Shown here piece by piece: positions 33,924-45,949 of a DNA stretch of 64,000 nt (positions are counted from its first letter, which is position 1; each line of letters opens with the position of its first letter). Position numbers and translations under genes: made by a program. The notes beneath the pieces are model-generated. The model ran no database searches and had not been told where the DNA came from. It saw only the letters and a list, made by a program, of their open reading frames with translations. This DNA comes from Struthidea cinerea (lineage: Eukaryota; Chordata; Aves; Passeriformes; Corcoracidae), in assembly GCA_013397865.1 (NCBI GenBank), contig VZTI01004088.1, positions 5,440,849-5,504,848 on the forward strand. Direction: 5' to 3'.

Positions 33924-36900
33924 CTGAACACTGAAAATTTTAAAAATTAAACATTTTAACACAAATGTGAAAGCTTCTGTTTACCAAAGACTCCATCTCC
34001 TGCTCTTATTTTCTAGTCTTTACCCAGGCTGGCAAACTGATGGAAATTTTGAAGTGACTACTGAATGAGTATGGGACTTCTGAATTTGGTCCTTTAAAGA
34101 AAGTAACAGTGTGAAACTGAAAAACAGCCAGCAGCCTCAAGTTTTTCTAAAACTAAATACCAGAGCAATGCTTTTGCATTTCTTCTATTCTGTAAAAGTT
34201 GCCACCTTGAGACAAACATACAGCTAAGGTCAAAAGCAGCCTTGCAAGGCTGCCTGAAACAAGCAAGCACATTCATCCAATGCCAGTAACTTCTGAGGAT
34301 TTGTGGAAGAGTATGAGCTGCCACATACAATCCAAACTGGAACTCATCTTGCTGCATGGCTTTTTTGGCAGCATAGTGAACACTACTAGTGGTCACAATA
34401 AAGCCTATAATTTTGAAAACAAGGCTGAAAACACCTCAAACAACAGTCAATTTATTAATAACTTCTGAGGTTAAATATGATAAACCGAGAAACTGGTCTG
34501 CTGCCCAACCCCAAAGTCCTGCAGAAGGAGGCTCCCTCATTTCACAATTGCTTCATGCTCCTTATCATGGGATCTACAGTTTTGCATTCTCCTGCTCCAT
34601 GGTCCATGCAGCTTGGATGGTCAATTACTCATTGTATATTTAGTAATTTCATTTTCGCTTTTCTACAAACCCAGGTGGTTACTTGGGACTGGAGTAGTGG
34701 GAAATCACTCAGCATGAGAGGGGCTCTGCTATACAACATCAGATGGTGCAGCCCTGCCAATAAACAAGTTTCCAGATTTAGAGAGGCACAAAACAGGAGA
34801 TTTTTCATCAGTTCCTCAACAAAATGCAACTAAGTTTTCTGTAGGCAAAAAAAAAAAGTGTGTCACCAGGACAGTTTTTAAACACATTTTCAACAGAAAA
34901 TTAACATTTCAAAGGTGTAGACAATGCATATCTAACATTTAGAACAGAGAATAATATACACCATTGACTTAGGAACTGCCTATCCACCAGCAATGGCTCA
35001 TAGGAAATGATCCCATGATTCAGTGTGAGATGAGAAGATGTTAACAGAGCGTCATGTATTAGTGCAACACCACTTTAGTCATTTGTTATTTGATGCATAT
35101 TTGGAGTAAACTGCCAAGAGGTCTTCAGCAAGCTTCAGCCACAAGATATATGGAGTTATTACTGTGGTCAGTTCAGTTCCTGAAATCTATAAGTAATCTT
35201 ATTTTTACTTTCTCTTTTTTTTTTTTCCCCCTTGTGGACTGTAAGTGTTCATTATTTTATCAATGTTAACAATGGAATAGATGAGTAAAACTTCCAGAGG
35301 CATCTAAATTACTTAAGGACAATAAATCCCATTGGCTTTGGATTCTAAGTCAATTAGATGCATTTGAAAATTTTACCTTTTATCTGCATGCTTCATTAGT
35401 CAGATTTATTAACCAATCATTTAGGAAGGAAAAGGCCAGAGCAAAAGGATCCCCAAAGTGTAAAATTTACAACACTGCTATCTATCCTCACCAATTGCCC
35501 AAGTTTAATTCTCTAATTTAATTCATTAATTAAAGAATATGCTAATTGACTGAAAAACCCAGGCAGAGGTTTTTCTCTGAGCTCTTTCCCGTTGAGAAAA
35601 ATGGATCCCAGTTCCTAACAAAATACACATATCAAGCATAAGGCCATTGAAATTCTTTTGAGATCTGAGCTGATGTTTAGCACAGGAGTAGCTATCCCTA
35701 TTGAATATACTATTTCACCTGAACTTTCCCAAGAAATGGGATTTTCATAGTTTGAATTTCTCATCAGTTCTCTGGCCCACTGCATTCCGTTGTGAGCAAG
35801 TTTACGCCAAATAGTCCATCCTGAGTTATTTTCCACTCATTTAATTTCACTCATTTTACTTGATCTCTATGCCCTAGCACTGCCTAAAATAATTCCTCAA
35901 CGCTTTTGCCAAGACTGAGCCAAATGGACGAAAAGCCTCAAGGACTAAGAAAAGTATCTCTGCAGAGCCGAGTGTTTGTGCTTCACTGTAATTCCTTTTT
36001 TCCATACTGCTGACATCTCTGCAGGTAGCTTTTTTGCCTCTGGGCAATAGGGTCATAGGTTCATAGTACAGCAAAGGGGGAAGGCTGGAGAACTTCCTTT
36101 CCTCTTGGCCCAACACAGCTATGCACTGTATTTCTCTACTGTTCCCATCTGCTACATAAACATTTAATAGCCCACAACTGTGCTGAAAAGCTGATAAATT
36201 CTGACACATTGGCCCATTTTTTCACTTAAGACTGGAGTATGAAATAGTATATGGCCTTCTCAGTGAGAGAATATGCATTCATGTTCCATGCCTATTTTTA
36301 AAATGAATATAAAATATTTCAGATTCAGAGACAAATATCTTACAGAAACTATTGACCTCACACTCATGATAAAAAAGAAATCAAAACTCCCCAAAACAGC
36401 GTTGGGATTATTTGCCTGTGAATATTTCTGTCTATTTACAGTAGATCAGAATTAGTAAGAGAGATAGAATGGCGGCTTTATATCATCAATTTAACATTAA
36501 TTACCTAAATCTCTTTGAGGACATGTAACAAAAAGCCCCCGACATTTGTGTCACAAAGATTATTGTAACATATTGCCAAGTCATAGCATTGCTGCACTGG
36601 TTGATAGAATTCAAATTCAAATCCAGGCTAAAGATGCTACAGCTGTCACCCTTGCCCAGAAAAGCCCTCTTAGGTTCAAAAGTTAGCCGTCCTCCTGCCT
36701 GCCTCCACCAAATCAGCTCCTGATCCCTGGAGATTACTAATCCCGACTTCTCTGCACATAGTTGACAGGAAGAATAAAGCTATTGTGCCTTCCTAATAAT
36801 TCAGGCTAATCACATATTTATAAAAGAAAATTAGGAAGAAGTGATTAACTCCTTCCCGCTCCGCCATTGATAGTATAGAGTTTATAAAGAGGCAGATGGA

Positions 36901-38519
36901 ATAGCTTTAAAATGTGTTTAAATTTTAACACACAGTTATAAAATAATAAATGTTTAAATAACTACGTTTTGGTTTAGCCTAGTTGTCCAATATTGTACCA
37001 CTGTCACCAAGGAAACATGGAAAGGGGAGGTGACAGAGGCTTGTGTTTTGAATGCATGCAGTCAACCTGAAAGTGCAGCTATAATGCATGGCAGGTCCAG
37101 TTCAGGTGTCCACCCTTCTGAAGGAAAAATCGTGTAGCAAACAATTGAAACAGAAAATTCATGTATGATAGGATTCATGTAGGATATTACTTGAATCCCT
37201 GCAAGTTTGGAAGGATTCCCATCCTTATTTTTTGTGTGTTTTAAAATGCTATGAATTCTATAGTGATTCTGCACCCAGTGCAATACAAAACAAAAAAATG
37301 GCTACTACTCTTCAGTGTTTGCAGTCCCTGTGAGTTCAGTATTAACAGAGTACAGCTAGACCTAAAAATGACAAACCAGAAAAGCCTCAAAAAACCCAGA
37401 ATCCAGTGAGTTTCCATGGGCTTAGACAGGAGCTGTTCCCTTATCCCTGTGTTCCTGGTATTTCCTACATCTCCCACAGAGGTACTGATTCACTCATGAT
37501 TTTCTCAGGTTCCCATTCAAGGAGAGGCTGGGCAGTGCTCAGTGACAACCTTGTGTAACAAAGTCACAGGCACACAGCACCTCTCAAGAAAAAATCAGTA
37601 TACTAGCAATTGTGGCCCATGGAATGAAAGGTCCTCTAGCAAGGAAGCAGGAAATGACATATTTAAAGAGAGCAATATGCTAGAAGAAAATTAATTACTG
37701 AAACCACCCTCATATTGTCCTGTCCTTAACAGCAAGCAATTTAAAACAGTGTCTTCTCTGCGGTAACACCTTTAAAAATAAAGTGATATGCATATTTTTG
37801 TTTTTGTTGAAAATCTTTACTTTTATCAGGCACCACACACCATGAATATTGTCAAAAACTAGTAACTTTTAGATTCTTCCCTATATTCTGACAATCTGTT
37901 CATCCAGGAAAGAAATGATGAAAATTTTACTAATTCTTTGAATATTAACCTTTAATCTTAGTCAAAAATCGAATGAAAAGACAATATTTCTATGGAAATC
38001 CCAGTATGTTCCAGGCACTTCCATCCCTTTGACCCAACTCCATCTTTATTTCAGCATCGTCATTGAAACTGTTATTTAGGATAGGGGAAAGCAGGAAAGA
38101 GAGACAGCCAAAAAGGACAAAGAGCCCAATCACCTTCAGAACTTCTGCTCATAGCAATGGAGAGCTGAGATTGTGGATGCAAACATAGAGCCCTATTGGC
38201 AAGGGTAGGACGTTTGTACGGAATGAAGGAACTGCAGATTCAAATACTTACATTTTGAAATGTCTCCATTTCACACTGCATTAGCAGAAATGTATTGATA
38301 TATTTTAAAATGTACTGAAATTTCTGATTTTCAGTCTAATTTCAGAATAAGATTTGCAGCATTATATTTCGTCCTACCTGTTTTATCATCGGCCAGAGTT
38401 ACAGCACTTCTCCAGTAGTGTTTAAGAGAGAAACACAAGGCTCTGAGACTCCACATCTGAAACAGGATATGTTTTATCTGGGACAACCTGTGTATTTCTA
38501 ATGAATGCTAAAATCAGTG

Positions 38520-38539
38520 AAAAAAAAAAAAAAAAAAAA
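38520..38539 (+). repeat. A20 homopolymer
   Basis: Twenty uninterrupted A bases follow ordinary AT-rich sequence. No retroposed gene body is recognisable upstream, so I do not call it a poly(A) tail. Confidence 0.85.
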
Positions 38540-38821
38540 CAGATAGAGCTCTAATGCACTTTAGCCAGCAGAAATAAATCTCATTTGTTTATCCTGAGCA
38601 GTAAGTGGGTTAAAAAAATAGTTCAGCACCGTTTACCACTCATTCTGACACCATCTGAAGAATGGATTGCTTCTTTCATTTTTGTCCTTTTTCAGTCACC
38701 TCAGAAGGCTGAATTCATGTGTGAATGTTTTCTTCCTTGTCCTTCTCTCTCCTCTTTCCTTCTCTCTCCTCTTTTCATATGACCATGCAGAATTCTTGTC
38801 ATCCATCTATTGAGTTGTTTG

Positions 38822-39080
38822 GTCATAGACATTAATGGCTTTAAACTGAAAGAGAGTAGGTTTAGATTAGATATTAGAAAGATATTCTTTACTCAGAGGG
38901 TAACAACACAGGTTGCCCAGAGAAGCTGTGGATGCCCCATCCCTGGAACTGTTCAATGCCAGGCTGAATGGGGCTCTGAGAAGCCTGGTCTAGTGAAAAG
39001 TGTTCCTGCCTGTGGCCAAGGGGTTAAAACTAGATAACCTTGAAGGTCTGTTCCAACCCAAACCATTCTATGATTCTATA
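38822..39080 (+). mobile_element. CR1 LINE, short 3' fragment
   Basis: This third CR1 copy is truncated to its last 260 bases. It begins near GGTCATAGACATTAATGGCT (a diverged version of the usual GATAGGACAAGGGG..ATGG block), continues with TTAAACTGAAAGAGAGTAGG, GGTTGCCCAGAGAAGCTGTG and GGTCTGTTCCAACCCAAACC, and ends in ATTCTATGATTCTATA at 39,065-39,080. Only the extreme ORF2 C-terminus and the 3' UTR are left. Its wording is closest to the copy at 58,155-58,499, so the two probably belong to related subfamilies. Confidence 0.92.
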
Positions 39081-40464
39081 ATTCCCAAAGGAAATAAAAG
39101 ACATTCCAAAATAAAATATGAAAACTAGAAGCTTACAATGACCTCTTAGTATGAATGAGCAGGAAAAGAAAATGAATGTTGAGGAAAAAATATCTTGTTT
39201 ACAAACATTTATCTTCAATTATTAAGTATTTATGGAGGAAAATAGCCGTAGATACATGATTGGCAAATTGGCTTATGTTTAAATAATGTGTCTAAAGTTT
39301 GACTGAGCATGGAAGTTCATCTTTAAATAAACAAATGGTACCATAATGTTACAGTCATGAAATATAAACAAGCCACAGTCATGGTATCTGCCTGCCACAC
39401 TAAAGTTGTGCAGAAGCATTCGAGTTTTCTTAAGCTCTTCCAGTGAACTGTGAAGAAGTTTGTATCAAGGAAAGTCACTGAAGTATGCTACACTCACAGC
39501 TTTTCCTTTCATTGCATCTCAGTACCCAAGTCTGTTGGTGAACTGAGGTTGCTGGGAATGGAAATAAAGGAGCATTTCCTAATGTTACCTGAAAACCAGG
39601 TAAATTTATCTCTCCAAACACTTCAGCTTTTCAGCACTCATTGTGGAATCACACACAACATGCCTCAGATGCAATACCCTCTTTGAGGTTCAGGAGACAG
39701 TGGCAGACACAGGCAGGTGAGCAGGGAGTTTTGTTTGGCTGATTTGCTGGGTTCGTCTCTGTTGCTGAGCCCGTTATTACAGTGTGAACTGCTGGCAGCT
39801 GTCCATCTGTCTGGTCCCCACCCCTCATGGTAGCGCATTTGCACTGCCAAGCATCTCATCCCTATTTCGCTGTTATGAGGACTGATAGTCACAAGAAGAT
39901 GTTCTATTTGCTTTTTGGCGAAGTCAGGATAGAAAGGTGGTGCATGCAAATCTGAAGAGATTTGGACTTGATAACTGCTTTGAGAAAAATATTCCAGAAT
40001 AAATGAATTAATGTCTGTTAGCCCACAATCAGATTTGTCCTGTGACCAAAACATTGATAGGGAAAGCTGCAGTCATTCTTCAAAGGAAAAATATTACTTG
40101 CACTCCCAGAAATGTAGGACTTGGGAAAGAAATCAATTTTGCTTCCTCACATGTCCCCCTCTTCTAAACCTTGCTCTTGTAGCAGATGGGTTTAGCCTTT
40201 CTGAGAGGCACAGCTGCAGGTGGTTGCACAGAGAGGAGCTGCCTCAGGGCCACTGTAGGCCACGGAGAGCTCATTGGAGTTAGAGTGTGACCCTGAACCC
40301 AGTATTTAAACCAGACATAAAGCAGAGTCCAGAGTACTCTTGCCAGTCTTACTGAACAGTAGATTTGTGTTCTCAATAGGCTGAAGCAAGCTCCCCAAAC
40401 ATAATTTTATACATAATTTTAAAAATATCTGTAAGAAGCAGTTTCTTTCTCAGTTCTCTCTTTC
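39081..40464. other. Non-coding unique DNA
   Basis: No gene is supported. The minus frame 39,665-40,054 (129 codons) shows no domain, signal peptide or membrane segment and no splice context, and overlaps a plus frame of comparable quality. Confidence 0.5.
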
Positions 40465-40532
40465 TTTTTTTTTTTTTTTTNNNNNNNNNNNNNNNNNNNN
40501 NNNNNNNNAAATATGTTTTTTTTTGTTTTTTT

Positions 40533-40564
<32 letters not shown>
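40465..40564 (+). repeat. Poly-T tract with 28-N assembly gap
   Basis: T16 (40,465-40,480) runs into 28 N (40,481-40,508), then AAATATG, then T-rich sequence broken by one G and one C, ending in T30 (40,535-40,564). The gap therefore lies inside or next to a long homopolymer that the sequencing could not cross. The true length and content are unknown. It may be a long poly(A) seen from the other strand, but no retroposon body is visible downstream. Confidence 0.9.
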
Positions 40565-40568
<4 letters not shown>

Positions 40569-41555
40569 GATAGCGTGTGAAGAGCTATTTACCACTTTGG
40601 GAAAATGACATGAAAAAATACATTTGTAAAATCAAGAGAAATTCTACCAAAGGCAGTGAAAATGAAGAGACATTCTCCACCATGGCAAAGAGGGTGCCAC
40701 TAGTGAATAGTCTATGTCCATCTATCCGTGCTTGGACAGCCTTCTTGGAGTGTCCAGTTCACAGTGCACAGAAGGTCTGACTCATCATTCTTTTACACTT
40801 TGCAAAGTTTTCTCCACAGATATGAACTGGTAGTGAATGCTACCAACCCAATATTACCTACCTGCTTATGTCCATGGCAGTCCGTTGCTTTTTCTGGGCA
40901 ACAGTGAATGATTTGAAAGTGTCAAGAGCACAAGGAATCAGATCTGAAGTATTTTAAGGACTTATCAGACCACATTGCAAACAATGGAGTGTGATATGGA
41001 AATCATTTTTAGCTTGGGGAATGCAGATGAGAAAACATAGCGATCGAGAAATTAAAAGCCTTGATTCCCCCCTCCCACCTCCAGCATATGGCAGGAAATT
41101 GGACCAGAATCAAGTGATGTCTCTCCTTGGTGGAGTCTGACTTCTGACCTCTAAGACAATGGAGTCACAAGCTATCCTGAGGCTTGATTGAGAAGCCACT
41201 TCAACATTTCCATAAGTCATTCTGCCATTGCAGATCTGTCACAATTTTGTCATAAAGTTTGCAGAATTCTGTTGACATTGTGTCATCTCAATAAATGCAA
41301 AGGGAAAAAAAATGAGTCGGGGCAGGTGCGAGCACAGATTTCAAGTCTAATGCGTGGGCTGCTGCATGTCTTCTGACATAATCTAGGCTCTCATACTTGA
41401 TGTTTTTCTGGAGCCGTGGTGAACTCTTCCATCCTTTAAAGCGATCAACCTCATTTGACTAATTTGAGAAAAAAAAAAAAGAAAAACACTTCACTTCCCC
41501 TCTCAAAGCATCCTCGGCCAACTTGGATCTTTAAAAAAAGTAACTTAACGATTTG
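40565..41555. other. Non-coding unique DNA
   Basis: Short open frames only. An A11 run lies near 41,470. Nothing recognisable. Confidence 0.5.
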
Positions 41556-41703
41556 GGGCCTGGTTGTCATTTACATGAAGGTCACTTCACACTGATCTGG
41601 CTGTGTAAATGGGCCATAAGTTACTTCTACACCCACTTGAAAGACCTCTTGTGCTTGCCAGAATGATGTAAAATAGCCTCAATGTAAGTGAGAATTCAGG
41701 CTC
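41556..41703. mobile_element. Ancient inverted-repeat (MITE-like) element
   Basis: The left end GGGCCTGGTTGTCATTTACA and the reverse complement of the right end, GAGCCTGAATTCTCACTTAC, align over about 27 bases with few differences. The whole 148-base unit is thus bounded by terminal inverted repeats. The inside carries GTGTAAATGGGCC and CTTCTACACCCACTTGAAAG, a wording I associate with an old non-autonomous repeat seen across sauropsids that begins GGGCCTGATTCTC. No target-site duplication is obvious. It is probably a relic of a non-autonomous DNA transposon; the superfamily is not determinable by eye. Confidence 0.6.
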
Positions 41704-44700
41704 TTATTTTTAAAGCACTTTATGGCAATGCATCAGTCAAGCACATTATATTCCACTCATTATCCTAATGGAAGCCTGCAGCATGCAGAAGGCAAACAAA
41801 ATGGCCACTGGCAGCATTACAGCAACAACAACCAGGACCGGTATGTTCTGCTGCAGAAGGACCCACAGCTTCCAAAATACCTAAACAACCCACCAGTTTT
41901 TAACACCTGAATAACTCTATTGACAAGTTGCTTGAACACATCATCATGTTGGTAACTTCAGGCCTTTTATCACGGGAAGGTGCAACCAGCCAAGATGCAA
42001 GACATGTGCTAGTCTTAGTGATTGTGTTTCTCTTGTGCTTGGTCCAGCTGTGGTGGGATGGTATTTGTGCAACTAAAGCAACCAGCACATGAGTTAACAG
42101 TTGCAGCAGCTACTGCAGTTAACAATTGGATCTACAGCTGAGAGGCTGTTTGTGCCCTTCTGTACACCAGCAGCTCGGTGCTCTGTGGCTCAGTTTGCAG
42201 AGAGGCCTTGTCAACTGTGGTGATGCCTTTGGATTTATGTTTAATAGGAACCAAGTTGAAATTACTTGTATCGGATGGGCTAACGAATAAGCAGCAAACA
42301 GGAAGAAGCTTCAGAAACTTTGGAACTGGTGAGATTTCACACCAGCATGAATGGGTTTCAGTGCTTTTTACCTTATTCTTCAGTCATCCATCTGGTTGTG
42401 TTTGAAAAGAGGTTTAATATTCTTTGTAGAAGTTGCATTTGTGACCTGAATGCTTTGTGCAAGAAACAGAATGAGGTAAGTCAGGAATGAAATACAAGTG
42501 GCAACAATTGAGAAAATAATTTGTTTAGGTAGAGTTTGGTGGCTTTATTGCATTTAAATGCACTCTAAACCCCAAAGAGAGCTCAAAGGGGTTAGAAACA
42601 GAGAATTCAAACTGAATTGTGTGAAACTTAATTTGAGCCCAGACTGAGTCCAGACTTCAGTTTTGTGGGCCCTGGGAGAGCTAACACATTCAGATCCCCA
42701 GGCAGATGCCTCCCAAATCTCCATCACTAATCCCCTAGAAGCCTTCTGTTATTCTCTCATCTCCATCAGGCTGAAACAAACCTTCTCACCTTTGTGTAAC
42801 TCCCAAAGCAGGCAAACTCAAATTGTCTCTTAACTTTTGGAAGGAGATGGTAAAAACAAAATCTACATTAACTAGTTTTAAGCAGTGTCTGCTACTCCCA
42901 CTTGTGCATCATTTCAGTTACTGATATGGTATTTAATAAAAATATTCCATTTAATACCACCATTTAAAAACTAAATGTTTTTATGAAGACACAGACAAAA
43001 ATCCATTTTTTTTCCTGACATGCACCTCAACCATTATGCATTTAACATTTATTCCACTTATTCTTTTTTTAAGGTCTCTTATTTACCTCCCTAAGCAGTG
43101 GGCTTGTATAAATCAGGTCCCGTTCCCTTAGAAGTAATTATCAACCAGGGAGTTGTAATTTTGATTTGGACCTCTTTATGTGCAAAGTATGAAAAACAAA
43201 AGATCCACATATTACTGCACCTCCAATGTAAAAGTGTTAATACCTTGGAATATTTTTAGATATTTCTTTAAGACAAGATGGGAGCTGCCTGACAACTGAG
43301 AACTTTCAAGTGCCAGTGTTGCATCCTGTGGCCCTCGAGGCTCCAGGTTTCTGCTACGTAACAGAGCTGAATGAGGCCAGCATGAGGCTGCTGGGCAAAC
43401 TGAGAGAGGAGACATCCCAGGGATTACCCCTGGAGCTTTCCCAGCCCTGGTCCCCAGTGCTGCAATGGCCTGTATCAGCTTCAACGTGTGGGCAACTTCC
43501 AGCATCTCACACCAGCCCTGCTCTCTGAACCATACAGTATTTACCTCAAGGCTCTCAGCTCAGAGCTATGACTTGTAAAATGCAGGTTGTAGGGTAGGAA
43601 AATTTAAGGAGCTGTGTCCTCAGCCTACCAGAAAACCATTCTTTGTGCAATCTTCTTTGTGTAAATGTAGATTGGCATGTCCAGAAATGACAATCATGAA
43701 AGTCCAGCAGGCAAACGGAAATAGCAATGCATGAATTGTCATAAATGACATCACTAAGCACACACTGAACATCACATGTCATCAAAGACGCACTTTCTTC
43801 CACTTCTTTTATATGCTGAAAGTCCAAAGCCAACTCTAATGCCAAGAAGTGTTTTCTTTAGAACTGCTTTTATATTTGAACAAGAACAGTTGTTGGAGTA
43901 AAATGCTCTGCTTACATTTGTCAGGACAAAACTGAATTTCTCAGCTGGGGTAATAGCAGGGCTTTTAGTTCAAATGCCAGAAGGGAATATGCAGTGATTT
44001 CACTGAAATCCCCCAAAATGCAGCTCTCTAAGGAACACGTTATCCTCTTTCCCTTCTCTAAAGAAAAACTGCAGTTGCACCACACATTTCATCAGTGTTT
44101 CGCAAATTTGATATATTTTATTTCAACCTCATCCAAGCACCTTCCTGCCCATTGCAACACTCTTCTCACAAGAACAATACAAGTTTTGACTGAAAAATGA
44201 TCACCCTGAGGTGACTAATTATGTTTTGTTAATAGCCATGTCGAATGATTAATGCACATAGACGATAAAGTTACTTTCTATTGCCCAGCTCCTAGCAGAA
44301 GGACAGGTACTTCCACTACTTCTCCTCTTTGGTGTCTCCCTGACATTCCCTGAAATGCACAAGAAATTCCATGTACAAATGAAAGTGCCAAGAGAGGGAA
44401 AAGAAGGTAAGAGATAATCGAAGGAGAAAATGTGACAATAGTAATACAAGAACTGAAGGCATCTGCTCAGCATCTGTGCAGTGAGCCTGGGAGAGGTGTA
44501 ACAGATTGATCTGGTTCTGCTCTGCAATACAGATTTCACTGGTCTCATGTATCCCATTAGTCACTGCACAGTTTGTGATGTGTCTAGAAAGGGTGCTGGA
44601 GGCTTTGTTCTTCTGACTTTTCTGTTTTGATGTCCTTTCCACAGACACAAAGAAAGAAGGGAACAGAAATATCAGTGCTGGGAATGCCTATTGTTCATGA

Positions 44701-45614
44701 AGAAGGTCAGACCAGAATTATGAGAAAAACTGCAGAAAGCAAGATGGGGTGGAACATATGGAGCTTGTGTTCCAGAATAGCACCAGTGTCACCCTCTCTT
44801 GCCTCCCTAGCAGGACCACAAAAATGGTCCCAGCTGACCCTGCTCAGACACAGCACTTCTGGAAGCAACAAGCAGCCCTGGACACTTCTTGCCTTTACAT
44901 ACATGAAAACCAAAACTAGAGATATGTTTTGAAATGTTGAGTGGAAGTGCAACCTCAGCTTCTTATCCTCCGTTTGGCTGAGAGGTCCCATGAACAAGCC
45001 TCAGTTCTCTTCTGGGACAGGATAGAGAGACAGATATGCCCCTCCAGCTTTTTTTCAAATATTCAGAGGATATTTCAAAAGCATAATTTTCTCCTCTCAC
45101 CTTAATTTCCTCACCTGTTTTCCAAATCTGGGACTCCAAATCAGCTTATTCCAAGGAAACGCAGGTCTGATTTTACTGACAGTTTTCTCTTACTCAATTT
45201 ACCTGCTGCTGCTATCTCTGTTATGGTATCCATTCCTGTTTTTCAATCAAACACCCAAACAGCCAGCCTCCCAAGAACACACCACTCCAGTTTCACTTAC
45301 TGTCATGACTTAATAAGCTCCAGCTCCAAAGGTGTTTTACTCATGAGATTTTTTTGAATCAAATAAGTGTCTTCTTTCTTGCTAGTACTGGCATGATTTG
45401 TAACTTCACCTGTCATAGTTCAGACTAAGGGTCATCTATCTCTCTGCACGAACAGAAACCTAGCAAAAAAAGTCAAGATCCAGCCCGCTGCTACTCATGC
45501 AGCTGCTAGGACCATCACCCAGCCAGGAATTAGTGGCAGACTACACAAAAAGGCAAGAAATAAAGTTAGTGCTGATCACAGCAAATTCTGATGCCAGAAT
45601 TATGTATGTGTGTA
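41704..45614. other. Non-coding unique DNA, no gene seen
   Basis: No gene is supported; several overlapping frames of 95-110 codons near 44,250-44,997 lie on both strands and none resembles a protein I know. The stretch 43,060-43,260 is non-repetitive and AT-rich and might be conserved non-coding DNA. An imperfect inverted repeat (GTTAACAGTTGCAG against CTGCAGTTAAC) lies near 42,092-42,122. Confidence 0.5.
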
Positions 45615-45683
45615 GAGTTACACACAGGGGTAAGTTAGGTAGGTTAGTAGGAGTAGGAGTTACACACAGGGGTAAGTTAGGTA
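45615..45683 (+). repeat. Tandem duplication, period 42
   Basis: A 27-base block starting GAGTTACACACAGGGGTAAG occurs at 45,615-45,641 and identically at 45,657-45,683, with 15 bases of GT/AG-rich filler between. Identity of the two copies points to a recent event. Confidence 0.9.
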
Positions 45684-45885
45684 AGGGTAGTTACAACCTG
45701 ACTTCTATCAGAGGATATTTTCCTCCAATTTGTCTACACTAGGACACCAACAAAAGACAATGAACAGGGCATACCCTCATCACTTCCTAGGTGAGTAGTG
45801 CCAACTATCACTAAGATCTCACTGGAGGACATTACACCCTATTTTGCCTCTTATTCCATGCTTTCTGCCCACTGTTCCTCCATTT

Positions 45886-45949
45886 GGACAGGATAGGATA
45901 GGATAGGATAGGATAGGATAGGATAGGATAGGATAGGACAGAATAAGAC
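45886..45949 (+). repeat. (GGATA)n pentanucleotide microsatellite
   Basis: Nine perfect GGATA units (45,891-45,935) are flanked by decayed units such as GGACA and GAATA. A likely polymorphic marker; no function is inferred. Confidence 0.95.

Larger units (their letters stand above)
33105..38821. other. Non-coding unique DNA, no gene seen
   Basis: No gene is supported; plus frames near 34,389-34,833 and the minus frame at 35,874-36,209 are short and featureless. It contains a 10-bp hairpin at 33,901-33,923, an A20 run at 38,520-38,539 and a pyrimidine-rich imperfect duplication (CCTTCTCTCTCCTCTTT type) at about 38,741-38,773. The parts 35,330-35,600 and 36,460-37,020 look like conserved non-coding DNA and are discussed as findings. 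Confidence 0.55.

Noticed and set aside
38741..38773. CT-rich imperfect repeat upstream of the third CR1 as part of the element
   Set aside because: CR1 copies are flanked by a 3' short repeat, not a 5' CT tract; it is more likely independent low-complexity DNA.
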